Shown: positions 53,336 through 63,350, numbered from the stretch's first letter. The stretch: 64,000 nucleotides of DNA from Aerococcus sanguinicola (GCF_001543145.1 NZ_CP014160.1:1674001-1738000), one strand, 5' to 3'. Notes: generated from the sequence alone by a model not told the origin. Translations and numbers: made by a program.

Positions 53336-54649
53336 GTGGATTTAACGGGCACAATGGAAGAAAAAAACAATGAATTGTTTATTGGTGGAATAGGGGTTAA
53401 AACACTAAAAGAAAAATATGGCACACCTCTTCAAATTATTGACCAGAAGGCCTTAAAGGAGAAGATTTCTTGCTTTAAGGATAATTTCCAGGTAGATGGA
53501 CTGGACTGTCGGGTGGTCTACGCTTCAAAGGCCTTTTTGAATAAGTATATGGTCCAATTAGTCAAAAGTTTAGGCCTCCATATCGATGCGGTGAGTGGGG
53601 GCGAACTCTATACGATTCTCGCCTCTGGTATGCCCGCTGAGCGGATCTATTTCCACGGCAATAATAAGCTGGCTAGTGAGATCCGTGAGGCGCTGGAAGC
53701 GGGTGTGGGTACCTATGTGGTGGATTCCATCGCTGACTACCAACATCTTAGTGAGGTCGCAGCAGAAGCTGGTCAAAGGATCCGCCTCCTGCTCCGGGTC
53801 AATCCAGGCATCGCGGCAGAAACCCACCAGTACATCCAAACCACCACGGAAGATTCTAAGTTTGGGATGTCGATGACGGATTCTAGAATTGAAGGCCTGA
53901 TCCAGGATATGCTAGCTGATCCCCAGGTTGATTTGGCGGGCTTCCACTGCCATATTGGCTCTCAAGTTCTCAAGGGAAATTTCTTCTTTGAAGAAGCTGA
54001 AAGTGTCATCTCTTTTGCTAAGAAAATGTCTGAAAATTACGGAATGAAGGTCCAGGAGTTGAATCTGGGTGGCGGCTTCGGTGTTTACTATGCTGAAGGT
54101 GATCAGCCTTTTGACTATGCAAGCTTCTTAAGCGACTATGCTAAATATATTAAGACAGAAGCTGCTAAGCAAGGCTTAAGCGAGCTCCAAGCGATCAGTA
54201 TTGAGCCGGGACGTTCTTTGATCAATGCCAGCGGGTCAACCCTTTATACTGTCGGTCAAGTTAAAGTGACAAAAGCAGGTCTGCCCTTTATCTTTGTGGA
54301 TGGCGGGATGTCCGATAATATCCGACCTGCCCTTTACCAAGCAGAGTATGAAGCAGTACTAGCCAATCGCCTAAAGGATCCTGTTCAAGCGACCTACCGG
54401 GTAGGCGGTAAGTTATGTGAGAGCGGGGACGTCCTCTTGAAGGCAGCAGCTCTGCCCGAAGCGGAAGCTGGCGACTTGCTCTTAATGCCCAACACGGGAG
54501 CCTATACCTATAGTATGAGTTCTAACTATAACCGGATGGGACGGCCCGCAGTGGTCTTTGTGGAAGATGGTAAGGATCGCTTGGCGGTTAAACGGGAGAC
54601 TTATGCCGATATGATGCGGAATGATCTCAGCTATGAAATGGATGAATAG
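53336..54649 (+). CDS. lysA: Diaminopimelate decarboxylase
   Basis: This 437-residue PLP enzyme decarboxylates meso-DAP to lysine. The PLP lysine is in VVYASKAFLNK, HCHIGSQ and LNLGGGFGVYY bind the phosphate, and the second-subunit residues are in GGKLCESGDVL and GAYTYSMSSNYN, typical of LysA rather than ornithine decarboxylase. The start is GTG 53336 after GAGGGGG. ddh follows by six bases. A TTGACA (53270-53275) and nearby GATAAT suggest the promoter, though the spacing of 15 is short. Confidence 0.93.
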   Translation: MDLTGTMEEKNNELFIGGIGVKTLKEKYGTPLQIIDQKALKEKISCFKDNFQVDGLDCRVVYASKAFLNKYMVQLVKSLGLHIDAVSGGELYTILASGMPAERIYFHGNNKLASEIREALEAGVGTYVVDSIADYQHLSEVAAEAGQRIRLLLRVNPGIAAETHQYIQTTTEDSKFGMSMTDSRIEGLIQDMLADPQVDLAGFHCHIGSQVLKGNFFFEEAESVISFAKKMSENYGMKVQELNLGGGFGVYYAEGDQPFDYASFLSDYAKYIKTEAAKQGLSELQAISIEPGRSLINASGSTLYTVGQVKVTKAGLPFIFVDGGMSDNIRPALYQAEYEAVLANRLKDPVQATYRVGGKLCESGDVLLKAAALPEAEAGDLLLMPNTGAYTYSMSSNYNRMGRPAVVFVEDGKDRLAVKRETYADMMRNDLSYEMDE

Positions 54650-54664
54650 AAAGTAGTGATAAAA

Positions 54665-55636
54665 ATGGCAAAAGTTGGAATTGTAGGTTATGGAAATTTA
54701 GGACGTGGTGTTGAAGCAGTCCTTAAGTCAGCCTCAGATTTAGAATTAGTGGGTATTTTTAGCCGGCGCGACCCAGCACAATTGGACACCGAAAGCCCTG
54801 CCTATGCCTTAGCTGATATTGATCAATTTGTCGATGAGATCGATGTCTTGATCCTCTGCGGGGGCTCACGCTCTGATATACCAGACCAGGGGCCAGCCCT
54901 TGCTGCTAAATTTAATACCGTCGATGCCTATGATAACCATGCAGAAATCCCTAGCTACTTTGACCGAATAGACCAGGTAGCCAAGGAGAATCAAACTGTC
55001 GCTGTGATTTCTACAGGCTGGGACCCTGGGCTCTTCTCTTTAAACCGTTTACTCAGTGAGGCTATCCTCCCTGAAGGCAATACCTATACCTTCTGGGGCA
55101 AGGGGGTCAGCCAGGGCCACTCGGATGCAGTACGCCGGGTGGAGGGCGTCAAGGATGCTGTCCAATACACTATCCCTAACCAAGACCTGATTGAAACTCT
55201 CCATGCTGGGAAAAGCATTGACTACAAGCAAGGCACAGCCCACAGTCGTTTAGTCTATGCAGTCTTAGAAGAGGGTGCCGATGGCGGTCGAGTTAAAGAA
55301 GAAATTGTCAACATGCCGGACTACTTTGCCCCTTATGACCAAGTGGACGTTCATTTTATCAGCCAAGAAGAATTAGACCGTGACCATTCAGGGATTCCAC
55401 ATGGAGGGACGGTTATCCGCCAGGGACAAACGAGCCCTGAACAAAAGCAGGTCTATGACTTTACCCTCAAACTGGACTCCAATCCAGAATTTACGGCGGC
55501 GGTTAATGTGGCCTATGCAAGGGCTGCAGCCCGCTTAGCTAAAGAGGGGCAATACGGGGCCAAGACCGTCTTCGATATTGCACCTGCCTATCTTTCAGCT
55601 AAAGATGGGCAGACCCTGCGTCAAGAACTCTTATAA
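54665..55636 (+). CDS. ddh: meso-Diaminopimelate D-dehydrogenase
   Basis: This 323-residue NADPH enzyme makes meso-DAP in one step from tetrahydrodipicolinate, ammonia and NADPH. The Rossmann start is VGIVGYGNLGRGVE; ILCGGSRSD, FNTVDAYDNHAEIP, STGWDPGLFS and the WGKGVSQGHSDAVRR segment are close to known Ddh proteins (about 320 residues). The ATG 54665 gives this length; a GTG three codons earlier also fits. With lysA it forms a two-gene path from THDP to lysine. Confidence 0.93.
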   Translation: MAKVGIVGYGNLGRGVEAVLKSASDLELVGIFSRRDPAQLDTESPAYALADIDQFVDEIDVLILCGGSRSDIPDQGPALAAKFNTVDAYDNHAEIPSYFDRIDQVAKENQTVAVISTGWDPGLFSLNRLLSEAILPEGNTYTFWGKGVSQGHSDAVRRVEGVKDAVQYTIPNQDLIETLHAGKSIDYKQGTAHSRLVYAVLEEGADGGRVKEEIVNMPDYFAPYDQVDVHFISQEELDRDHSGIPHGGTVIRQGQTSPEQKQVYDFTLKLDSNPEFTAAVNVAYARAAARLAKEGQYGAKTVFDIAPAYLSAKDGQTLRQELL

Positions 55637-55753
55637 GCCGAAATAAAAGTTGGAAAACTTGCCCTTATCCTTATCAGATGAAGGAATTATAATGGTTTTT
55701 GTTAGAAAAATATGTTATTCTTAAGCTGATAATACTTGGAAAGAGGCGTATAT

Positions 55754-56677
55754 ATGAAAGAGACTTATCTATCAATTAGTCCTGAAGTGAAAGAAGCACA
55801 AGCTGCAGGGAAGCCAGTTGTGGCTCTCGAATCGACAATTATTTCCCATGGCATGCCTTACCCACAAAATGTGGAAATGGCTAAGCAAGTGGAACAAATT
55901 ATCCGTGACCACGGAGCTACCCCAGCTACCGTTGCGATTATGGATGGCAAGATCAAAATTGGCTTGACTGAAGAAGACTTGGAGCGTCTGGCCAGTGAAA
56001 AAGACGTGGCGAAAGTTTCACGCCGAGATATGGCAGAAGTTATTGCCAAGGGCGGTCTCGGTGCTACAACCGTAACAACGACTATGATTGGGGCCCACAT
56101 GGCAGGCATCGATGTTTTTGTAACAGGCGGTCTTGGTGGGGTTCACCGCGGCTACAATGAACACATGGACGTTTCGGCTGACTTGGAAGAACTTGGTCAA
56201 ACCCCTGTAACTGTTGTTTGTGCTGGGGCTAAGGCTATCTTGGACCTACCAAGAACCTTGGAATACCTTGAAACAAAGGGTGTGCCAGTGGTTGGCTACC
56301 AAACAGATAAACTTCCCGCTTTCTTCTCTTCAAGCTCTGACTATGAGCTTAACACTCGGGCTGATTCTCCAGAACAAATTGCCCGTATGATGAAGATCTC
56401 TCATGATCTTGAATTGGGGCAAGGGATGTTGGTAACTAACCCAATTAAGAAGGAAGACGAAATTCCTCACGAAGAAATTGATCAAATTATTGACCAAGCC
56501 ATTCGTGAAGCGGATGAAGCTGGTGTTAAAGGAAAGGATACTACGCCATTCTTACTCGCTAAGATTGTTGAATTAACAGATGGACGCAGCTTAGATGCCA
56601 ATATTAAATTGGTTTATAACAATGCGGTTTTAGGTGCCCAAATTGCGGTTGCCTACAATGAAATTGCAAATTCATAA
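55754..56677 (+). CDS. psuG: Pseudouridine-5'-phosphate glycosidase
   Basis: This 307-residue enzyme splits pseudouridine 5'-phosphate into uracil and ribose 5-phosphate. Landmarks: VALESTIISHGMPYPQN with the active-site Glu, KVSRRDM with the catalytic Lys, GLGATTVTTTM, FVTGGLGGVHRG and VGYQTDKLPAFF. The start is ATG 55754 after AAAGAGG. The partner kinase psuK is not adjacent, so pseudouridine kinase, if present, is elsewhere. A strong terminator follows. Confidence 0.95.
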   Translation: MKETYLSISPEVKEAQAAGKPVVALESTIISHGMPYPQNVEMAKQVEQIIRDHGATPATVAIMDGKIKIGLTEEDLERLASEKDVAKVSRRDMAEVIAKGGLGATTVTTTMIGAHMAGIDVFVTGGLGGVHRGYNEHMDVSADLEELGQTPVTVVCAGAKAILDLPRTLEYLETKGVPVVGYQTDKLPAFFSSSSDYELNTRADSPEQIARMMKISHDLELGQGMLVTNPIKKEDEIPHEEIDQIIDQAIREADEAGVKGKDTTPFLLAKIVELTDGRSLDANIKLVYNNAVLGAQIAVAYNEIANS

Positions 56678-56687
56678 GCCATCACAT

Positions 56688-56719
56688 AAGGGCTGGGCAC
56701 TGAGGCCCAGCCCTTTTTT
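56688..56719 (+). terminator. Terminator of psuG
   Basis: AAGGGCTGGGC (56688-56698) pairs with GCCCAGCCCTT (56705-56715), followed by T. Confidence 0.92.
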
Positions 56720-56739
56720 CCAAGTAAAGGAGTATCAGA

Positions 56740-57426
56740 ATGGAAATTCAACCAATCGCTTACATCTATACAGCCTTCAAAGAGAAATTTGGGACCCCCC
56801 GACAGAGCTCCTTGGCGACTGATTTGGAGGGCCGGATTGAATTTACTCCAACTTACCGGCAGAAGGACTATATCCGGGGCATTGAGGACTTTGATTATCT
56901 CTGGCTCATTTGGGGCTTTTCTCAAGTGGCAGCTGAGCAGACCAAAGCGACGGTGCGTCCACCTAGACTCGGTGGCAACCAGCGCTTGGGTGTCTTTGCG
57001 ACGAGGTCTCCCTTTCGCCCTAACCGTCTAGGCTTGTCCTCTGTTCGCTTAGACCGGATTGAGTGGACTCAAGACAAGGGGCCCGTTCTCTACGTCAAAG
57101 GGGTGGATATGGTGTCTGAAACACCGGTATACGATATTAAACCTTACTCAGTTGAAGCAGATTCGCATAGCCAAGCGGCTTCGGGTTTCGTCGACCAAGC
57201 AAATTTTGAGCGCTTAGATGTTAATTTTCCGCCAGCCGAATTAGCAAAGATTCCTGAAGATAAGCGACCGGGTGCCTACCAGGCCTTAGCCTTGGATCCC
57301 CGCCCAGCTTACCAACAACATAAAGAGAAGCGTTATGGCATGCGTTATTATGAACAGAATATTATTTTTACGGTCGCAGATGGCAAGTTACAAGTGATCG
57401 AAGTACAAGAATTACCTGAACGTTAA
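56740..57426 (+). CDS. trmO: tRNA N6-threonylcarbamoyladenosine37 methyltransferase TrmO
   Basis: This 228-residue SAM enzyme methylates t6A37 to m6t6A in certain tRNAs. It belongs to the TsaA/YaeB family with an N-terminal beta-barrel SAM site: PIAYIYTAFKEKFGTPRQ, DFDYLWLIWGF, VRPPRLGGNQRLGVFATRSPFRPN (residues ~74-97), NRLGLSSVRL, DMVSETPVYDIKPY. The start follows AAAGGAG. The 20-base gap to lemA suggests co-transcription. It would act after the TsaBCDE complex, whose TsaE is also in this window. Confidence 0.94.
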   Translation: MEIQPIAYIYTAFKEKFGTPRQSSLATDLEGRIEFTPTYRQKDYIRGIEDFDYLWLIWGFSQVAAEQTKATVRPPRLGGNQRLGVFATRSPFRPNRLGLSSVRLDRIEWTQDKGPVLYVKGVDMVSETPVYDIKPYSVEADSHSQAASGFVDQANFERLDVNFPPAELAKIPEDKRPGAYQALALDPRPAYQQHKEKRYGMRYYEQNIIFTVADGKLQVIEVQELPER

Positions 57427-57445
57427 AAATAGAAAGAGGATCATT

Positions 57446-57997
57446 ATGGGAATGATAATTGGACTCGTTGTTTTAGCACTTATTGCCCTAGTTGTGGTGT
57501 GGGGGATTGGACGTTATAATCAAATGATTGGCACAGCTGAAATGGTAGACAATGCCATGGCCCAAATTGCGGCTCAAGTGGAATCGCGCTGGGATGCTTT
57601 GAGCAATTTAATTTCAGCGACTAAGTCCTATCAGAGCCACGAAGCGGACACTTTGAAGCAAATTGTCCACGAACGATCTGGGGTCAGCCGCCAATCGAGT
57701 GTCAGTCAAATCGAAGAAGACCAAGCCCAGTTCGAACGAGCCATGCGGGCCATTGACGTGGTAGTCGAACAATACCCAGATCTTAAAGCATCAGGTGTTT
57801 ACCAACAGACCATGTCGAGCGTCGACAAGTATGAAAACAATGTCCGCCAGTCGCGTATGGTCTTTAATGACATGGTGACTAAGTTTAACCGCTTGATCAA
57901 GGTCTTTCCTAATTCCATTATTGCCAACTTAACTGGTTTTCAGGCTAAGGATTACTTTAAGTCTAGTCCTGACAAGGCGGAGATGCCACAATGGTAA
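57446..57997 (+). CDS. lemA: LemA-family membrane protein
   Basis: This 183-residue protein has one N-terminal membrane segment (about 3-21), then a helical domain with YNQMIGTAEMVDNAMAQI, LSNLISATKSY, and VRQSRMVFNDMVTKFNRLI, all typical of LemA. Its function is not settled. It overlaps the DUF2207 gene by seven bases. LemA and DUF2207 proteins are often encoded together in Gram-positives and may form one envelope complex. Confidence 0.93.
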   Translation: MGMIIGLVVLALIALVVVWGIGRYNQMIGTAEMVDNAMAQIAAQVESRWDALSNLISATKSYQSHEADTLKQIVHERSGVSRQSSVSQIEEDQAQFERAMRAIDVVVEQYPDLKASGVYQQTMSSVDKYENNVRQSRMVFNDMVTKFNRLIKVFPNSIIANLTGFQAKDYFKSSPDKAEMPQW

Positions 57998-59796
57998 AGC
58001 CTGGACACCAGCGCTTCCTCCTCTTCTTAGTCAGCCTTATCCTTACTGTCATGGTCCTGCCTGGAGAAATGGTCTGGGCCAATGAGAATAAGGGGATCCA
58101 GGTTGACGTGACCCTCCAGCCAGATGGCAGTGCCAGGATCCGAGAAGTCTGGGATATGGTTGTCGATGAGGGGACGGAGCTCTATAAACCAATGACCATG
58201 CTGGACGACCAAGAACTCGTCGATTACCAAGTTAAAGTTGACGGCCAGCCCTTGACCCACCGAGAAAATTGGGATGTGGAAGCCTCCCAAGAAGAGAAGT
58301 CAGGCCATTATGGTCGAGCAGAAGGGGAATTAAACTGGGGAATTGGTTCTTATGGTTCCCATACTTATGAAATCTCCTATCAAATTAATAATTTTGTCGC
58401 TCAGAGCCAGACCGAACAGATGGTCTTCTGGAAGTTGGTCAATGACTCTATGTCGCCAGCTCCAGAGCAAATTAAGATTAGTCTGCAGTCAGACCTAGAG
58501 CCTCTGACCTTAGAGAATAACTATCGGGCCTGGGCCTTTGGTTTTAGGGGGAAACTCTCCTTTGAAAACGGCAAGATCATAGCTAGCAGTCAGGGAGATT
58601 TCGATGACTCTAATTATGCAACCCTTCTCCTCCGTATTCCGGCGGGGACCTATCAGACTGGGCTCAAAGTGGACAAGTCCTTTGAAGACTATCTCAAGAC
58701 CGCTTTTGAGGGCAGCGATTATAACTATGAGGACTACGACCCGGAAGCTACTTATGAAGATCTCCAAACCGGTAGTTTGAATGCCAAAGGTCCCTCAGCC
58801 TTTGACCGCTTTATGGACCGCCATCTAGGGAAAATCATCCTAGCGGGTCTTGCTCTTGTCGGAGTATCTGGAGCTATGGGCGCTTACCATATCTACAAGC
58901 AGCGTAAACTGAAAGCTCGTTATTATCCGACCATGGCCCAGGCAGAAGAGCGTTTGAAGGGCCACTACCACCGGGAAACGCCGGCGGAGGATGTCTATCA
59001 AATCTATGCCTTATTGGAAGATATGGAAGTTGAAGACCTCAAGGCAAACTATCTCACCGTTGCCTTGCTTGACCTTGTTGCTTCAGGGGCCTTACTGATA
59101 GAGACTAACCTAGAATCTGGTCTCTTTAGAAGCAAGGAAGAGAGTCTCTTTAGCCTAGTTGCTGACCAGACACCATCTGGACCAGCTGGGAGTATTTACC
59201 AGCTGATGGCTAAGGCTCAAGGTAAGAGAGACCAGCTCAGCCAGGCAGAATTCAGCCATTATGTGGAGAATAACCCAGAAAAATTCATCCAAGCCTTGGC
59301 CAAGATGAAGACCCACAGTAAGTCCTATCTGAAGGAAGCTGGCTATTTGAAGTCATTACGAGCTAAAGCAGCCAAGGAAAAGACGGAACGCGACCAGGCG
59401 GATGACTTGGTAGACCTGCCACTGACTGATCAAGGTTTTGTCTTTAGAGACCAAGTCGTAGGCTTTAAGAATTATCTTGCCGATTACTCCTTGCTCAATG
59501 AAAGAGGGGCTAAAGAAGTTGGTCTCTGGGATCAAATGATGCTTTATGCCGGCGCCTATGGGATCTTGGAAGAAGTAGAAAAGGAATTTGAAAAAGTTTA
59601 TCCCAACTACTACCAGTATTCTAGCTTCAACCAAGTCCCTCTAATGAATTATTACTGGATCAGCCGGTCCATCAACCAGTCTTATGTGAAGGCAACGAGT
59701 ATGAGCGAAGTTTCTAGCTCTGGGGGCGGCGGCTTTACTAGTATCGGAGGAGGTGGCGGTTCCTTCGGTGGCGGCAGCGGCGGAGGTGTCCGCTAA
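57991..59796 (+). CDS. DUF2207 membrane protein with C-terminal Gly-rich tail
   Basis: This 601-residue protein has a signal peptide (1-31, MVWA|NE), an extracytoplasmic beta domain (about 35-220, with VDVTLQPDGSARIREVWDM), a membrane segment (about 286-305), a cytoplasmic helical domain and a final tail of Gly/Ser repeats (SSSGGGGFTSIGGGGGS and beyond). This is the DUF2207 layout, though the second pair of membrane segments common in the family is not evident. The function is unknown. It is coupled to lemA by a seven-base overlap. Confidence 0.88.
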   Translation: MVKPGHQRFLLFLVSLILTVMVLPGEMVWANENKGIQVDVTLQPDGSARIREVWDMVVDEGTELYKPMTMLDDQELVDYQVKVDGQPLTHRENWDVEASQEEKSGHYGRAEGELNWGIGSYGSHTYEISYQINNFVAQSQTEQMVFWKLVNDSMSPAPEQIKISLQSDLEPLTLENNYRAWAFGFRGKLSFENGKIIASSQGDFDDSNYATLLLRIPAGTYQTGLKVDKSFEDYLKTAFEGSDYNYEDYDPEATYEDLQTGSLNAKGPSAFDRFMDRHLGKIILAGLALVGVSGAMGAYHIYKQRKLKARYYPTMAQAEERLKGHYHRETPAEDVYQIYALLEDMEVEDLKANYLTVALLDLVASGALLIETNLESGLFRSKEESLFSLVADQTPSGPAGSIYQLMAKAQGKRDQLSQAEFSHYVENNPEKFIQALAKMKTHSKSYLKEAGYLKSLRAKAAKEKTERDQADDLVDLPLTDQGFVFRDQVVGFKNYLADYSLLNERGAKEVGLWDQMMLYAGAYGILEEVEKEFEKVYPNYYQYSSFNQVPLMNYYWISRSINQSYVKATSMSEVSSSGGGGFTSIGGGGGSFGGGSGGGVR

Positions 59797-59808
59797 GCCT
59801 GCCTTTTG

Positions 59809-59850
59809 AACTCTCTTGCCTAGGCCTAGGTCTAGGGAGGGGAGTTTTTT
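59809..59850 (+). terminator. Terminator of the trmO-lemA-DUF2207 unit
   Basis: AACTCTCTTGCCTAG pairs imperfectly with CTAGGGAGGGGAGTT, followed by TTTTT. Confidence 0.7.
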
Positions 59851-59943
59851 CTTAGCTTATAAAATTTTAGTCTTCTTTAATTAAATTTATCTGGCTTTCA
59901 TGTATAATTGAGAAGTTAAGTGAAAGATTATGGAGGTTTAAAT

Positions 59944-60828
59944 GTGAAAAATCAAGAAGTAAGTAATGATTTATTTTCTAAAGATTGGTTTTTTAGGATA
60001 TTCAAAGGTGCCCTAGTTGGAATCGGTGGCATCCTGCCTGGCCTATCGGGCGGGGTTCTCGCAGTTATCTTTGGGCTCTATGATGAAATTTTGAGTTTTT
60101 TAGGTAACCTAACCAAGAATTTCTGGCAGAATGTCCGCTACTTTATTCCAGTTGGGATCGGCTTTGTGTTGGGGATCTTGCTTTTCTCCTTTGTGGTTAA
60201 GGAAGCCTTTGGAGCCTATGAAGGGCTCTTTACCTGCTTATTTATCGGTTTTGTGATTGGTACCTTCCCTTCCCTCTACCGGCAAGCTGGGGAAGAAGGG
60301 CGATCAACAGCTGACCTGGCTATTATGGGGGTCAGTGCGGTCTTACTCTTCTTGCTCATGGTTGTCGGTGGGAGCGCGCTCACAGCGGTTGAACCGAATT
60401 TCTTTGTCTGGTTAATGTCTGGGGCCTTAATTGGTCTAGGTGTCATTGTACCGGGGATGAGTCCAAGTAATTTTTTGATTTACTTTGGTCTCTATGAGAA
60501 GATGTCTGCAGGTATCGCCGCTTTAGATTTCTCAGTGATTATTCCTCTCGCTTTAGGGGGCTTAATCTGTGTATTGGCTCTAGCTAAGGTCGCCAATTGG
60601 CTCTTTGCCCACTTTTATTCCAAAATGTACCACTTTATCTTAGGAACAGTCATCGGGTCTTCACTGGCTATCTTCCCGACTGTCGTCTTTCCAACCTTCA
60701 CCGCGGAAGGTCTGGCAGCTTCTGGATTGAGCTTCTTCTCCAACTTACTTTTATCTGTTTTAATGCTGGTTGCAGGGGTGATTTTCTCCCTGTGGTTCGC
60801 CAAAATTGAAGCTAAATATTCCAAATAA
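59944..60828 (+). CDS. DUF368 membrane protein, candidate undecaprenyl-phosphate translocase (PopT-like)
   Basis: This 294-residue protein has about eight hydrophobic segments and two related family motifs, PGLSGGVLAVIFGLYDEI and PGMSPSNFLIYFGLYEKM, forming an inverted duplication. DUF368 proteins (PopT) were reported to recycle undecaprenyl phosphate across the membrane for peptidoglycan and other polymers; applying that here is inference. The start is GTG 59944, seven bases after GGAGG; the ATG two bases before is out of frame and closed at once by TGA. It is a single gene with a strong bidirectional terminator. Confidence 0.87.
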   Translation: MKNQEVSNDLFSKDWFFRIFKGALVGIGGILPGLSGGVLAVIFGLYDEILSFLGNLTKNFWQNVRYFIPVGIGFVLGILLFSFVVKEAFGAYEGLFTCLFIGFVIGTFPSLYRQAGEEGRSTADLAIMGVSAVLLFLLMVVGGSALTAVEPNFFVWLMSGALIGLGVIVPGMSPSNFLIYFGLYEKMSAGIAALDFSVIIPLALGGLICVLALAKVANWLFAHFYSKMYHFILGTVIGSSLAIFPTVVFPTFTAEGLAASGLSFFSNLLLSVLMLVAGVIFSLWFAKIEAKYSK

Positions 60829-60872
60829 AAAATTGGCAGTCCTAGTTTTTAAACTAGGCACTGCCAATTTTT
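60827..60872. terminator. Bidirectional terminator between DUF368 gene and ABC operon
   Basis: AAAATTGGCAGT with CCTAGTTT on the left pairs with AAACTAGG and ACTGCCAATTTT on the right, a ~20-base-pair stem with one bulge. Confidence 0.92.
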
Positions 60873-60873
60873 C

Positions 60874-61617
60874 TTATTTTTCAGCTAAATAGCGGGTTAG
60901 GAATTCTTTAGTTCGTTCATGTTTAGGGTGGTTGATCACCTGGTCAGGTTCGCCATCTTCTACGATGTATCCCTTATCCATGAAGCAGATGCGGTTGGAG
61001 ACGTCCCGAGCAAAGGCCATCTCGTGGGTAACAACGATCATAGTCAGTCCCTCTTCGGCTAGCTGGGTCATAGTCTGGAGAACTTCGCCAACCATTTCCG
61101 GGTCTAAGGCAGAAGTGGGCTCATCGAAGAGAAGTAATTCTGGATCCATGGAGAGGGCCCGAGCAATGGCTACCCGCTGCTGCTGCCCCCCCGAAAGTTG
61201 GTGGGGCATGGCATCACGGTAAGGGGCCATGCCAACCTTTTCCAGGTTAGCTAAGGCCACTTGTTCCGCATCTTTGCGGCTGCGTTTCATTATTTTTTCT
61301 TGGCCAATCACACAGTTTTCGAGGACGTTCATATTTTTGAAGAGGTTGAATTGCTGGAAGACCATACCAACTTTGGCTCGAAATTTATTTTGGTCAAAGT
61401 GGCTGGCGAGAATTGATTGGTCATGGAAGCGAATGTCTCCTTCAGTGGGTTCTTCAAGCAGGTTCAGACAGCGCAAGAGGGTTGATTTACCGGATCCGGA
61501 TGAGCCAATAATGGAAATGACTTCACCTGGACTGACTGAGAAATCAATATCCTTAAGTACGACATTATCGCCAAATGCTTTCTTTAAGTGGTCAACATTT
61601 AAGATTGCATTAGTCAT
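60874..61617 (-). CDS. Amino-acid ABC transporter ATPase (GlnQ-like)
   Basis: This 247-residue ABC ATPase powers polar amino-acid uptake. Walker [11 protein letters not shown]-loop VFQQFNLF, signature LSGGQQQR, Walker [16 protein letters not shown]-loop THEMAFA. These are typical of the GlnQ/HisP class. The start is ATG 61617 after GAGGTGG; it overlaps the upstream gene by eight bases, so the two are coupled. The substrate is probably Gln/Glu or a related polar amino acid, from family only. Confidence 0.92.
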   Translation of the reverse strand: MTNAILNVDHLKKAFGDNVVLKDIDFSVSPGEVISIIGSSGSGKSTLLRCLNLLEEPTEGDIRFHDQSILASHFDQNKFRAKVGMVFQQFNLFKNMNVLENCVIGQEKIMKRSRKDAEQVALANLEKVGMAPYRDAMPHQLSGGQQQRVAIARALSMDPELLLFDEPTSALDPEMVGEVLQTMTQLAEEGLTMIVVTHEMAFARDVSNRICFMDKGYIVEDGEPDQVINHPKHERTKEFLTRYLAEK

Positions 61618-63250
61618 GAATTTCCACCTCACTTGTTGATGATTGGTAAACAGTATAGGAATCGCTGCCGCTCATCTTGTGTTCGACGAGACGCAAGATA
61701 CGGGTCGTGGTGAAGGTTAAGACGAAGTAGATGATTGAGGTAATGAAGAAGGTTTGGAAGGTCAGATAGGTTGTCCCGGCGGCTGAACGGGTCACGAAGA
61801 AGAGCTCCGTTACAGCGATTACGTTAAGGACAGAGGTATCTTTGATGTTAATCACAAACTCATTACCCAGGGCAGGTAAGATTGAGCGGATAGCTTGGGG
61901 AAGCACCACATAGGTCATGGTTTGGAAATGGTTCATCCCGATGGCCTTAGCAGCTTCGCTCTGTCCATCGTCGACACCGATAATCCCGCCTCGGATCACT
62001 TCGGCTAGGTAGGCTCCGGTATTCACAGACACGATCAGTAGGGCAGCAAACATGGAGCTCATATCGATGTTAAAGAAGAGCTTGGACCCATAGAAGATCA
62101 GCATGGCTTGAACCATCATTGGCGTGCCACGGAAGATTTCGATATAGGCCATGATAATAAAGTCAACGATCTTATAAAGTGTTTGCCCCAAACGATTATG
62201 TTTAGGCACCTTAATGGTCCGGTAGATGGCCACTAAGAGACCAATAAAGAAGCCGACTAAGGTTGAAACGAGGGCAATGAACATGGTATTTGCTGCCCCT
62301 TTGATGAATTGGGAACTGTAGGTCTTCCAGATCCCAGCGACTTCGCCCCAGAACCCCGCTTCTTGGTTTCTTTGGTTGAGATCAACCATGTCTTCCATGA
62401 TTTGGTTCCGTTCATCTTCAGAAATAGTCGCTAGCGCGGCATTGATCTCTGAAGTGAGAGGGGAGGACTTGCGCAAGCCAACCGAAATCGAGCTGGATTG
62501 GTCGCCGAGGTCAAAACCTTGGCCTTCTTCAAAGCTCACCATAGTTAAATCATCATTAGCTGCTAGGGCAGCTAGGGCACCTGGCCGTTCGGAGATATAG
62601 CCATCGATCTTATCACTGAGTACGGATGAGATCATGGTAGGGAAGGAATCCATGGCAGTCTCTTTTTTAACACCTGGCACCTGGTCGATTAAGTTATAGT
62701 GGAAGGTATTTAATTGGCCGGTAAGGCGGGCGCCTTCGAAGTCTTTCAAGCTCTTGGCATTGGCATAAGGGCTGTCCTTACGGGTAACGACAACGATATC
62801 CGAATTATAATAAGGATCTGAAAAGTCGATCTGGCGGAGCCGTTCAGGCGTCGGGGACATGCCCGCGATAATCGCATCGATCTTGCCTGATTCCAGGGCT
62901 GGGGGAAGGCCATCCCAATCCAGTTTGACAATTTCTAGCTTGAGCCCTAGCTTGTCAGCCAGGCGCTTAGCAATCTGTAGGTCGTAGCCATTGGCGAATT
63001 GGCCATCTGCGTTAGAAATTTCAAAACCCCCATTGGCATCGGAAGTTTGGGTCCAGTTGAAGGGCGCGTAATTAGCTTCCATTCCGACTCTCAGGATCCC
63101 CGGGCTTTCCAAACCCTGTTCAATTTTTTCTTGGTTAAACTGCGTGCTAGCTTCAGACTCAGCAGCTTGGGCTGGCTGGGGCAAGACACTTGCAATTGCC
63201 AGAAAAACTGTCATTAAAACAGCAAAAAAGGACAATACCTTTCTTGTCAT
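61610..63250 (-). CDS. Amino-acid ABC transporter, fused substrate-binding protein and permease
   Basis: This 546-residue protein has a signal peptide (about 1-30), one type III solute-binding domain (about 45-290: [52 protein letters not shown]), and a permease domain with membrane segments from ~310 to 530 and the EAA-loop region [26 protein letters not shown]. The fusion is the GlnP type of Lactobacillales; some relatives have two binding domains, this has one. Start ATG 63250 follows GGAGAG. Together with the ATPase it makes a full importer. Confidence 0.93.
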   Translation of the reverse strand: MTRKVLSFFAVLMTVFLAIASVLPQPAQAAESEASTQFNQEKIEQGLESPGILRVGMEANYAPFNWTQTSDANGGFEISNADGQFANGYDLQIAKRLADKLGLKLEIVKLDWDGLPPALESGKIDAIIAGMSPTPERLRQIDFSDPYYNSDIVVVTRKDSPYANAKSLKDFEGARLTGQLNTFHYNLIDQVPGVKKETAMDSFPTMISSVLSDKIDGYISERPGALAALAANDDLTMVSFEEGQGFDLGDQSSSISVGLRKSSPLTSEINAALATISEDERNQIMEDMVDLNQRNQEAGFWGEVAGIWKTYSSQFIKGAANTMFIALVSTLVGFFIGLLVAIYRTIKVPKHNRLGQTLYKIVDFIIMAYIEIFRGTPMMVQAMLIFYGSKLFFNIDMSSMFAALLIVSVNTGAYLAEVIRGGIIGVDDGQSEAAKAIGMNHFQTMTYVVLPQAIRSILPALGNEFVINIKDTSVLNVIAVTELFFVTRSAAGTTYLTFQTFFITSIIYFVLTFTTTRILRLVEHKMSGSDSYTVYQSSTSEVEIHD

Positions 63251-63319
63251 ATGTATTCTCTCCAATCTTGATGAAAATTCAACCGACAGAAGCGGTTGAC
63301 ATCTAGTATGTCGTTCTCA

Positions 63320-63350
63320 ATGATACCATGGAACGCCTGGTTTTTGTCAA
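63320..63350 (-). promoter_or_regulatory. Promoter of the amino-acid ABC operon
   Basis: On the minus strand: TTGACA (63350-63345), 19-base spacer, TATCAT (63325-63320) with TGG before it. The leader downstream contains a small hairpin, CAACCG / CGGTTG. Confidence 0.55.
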
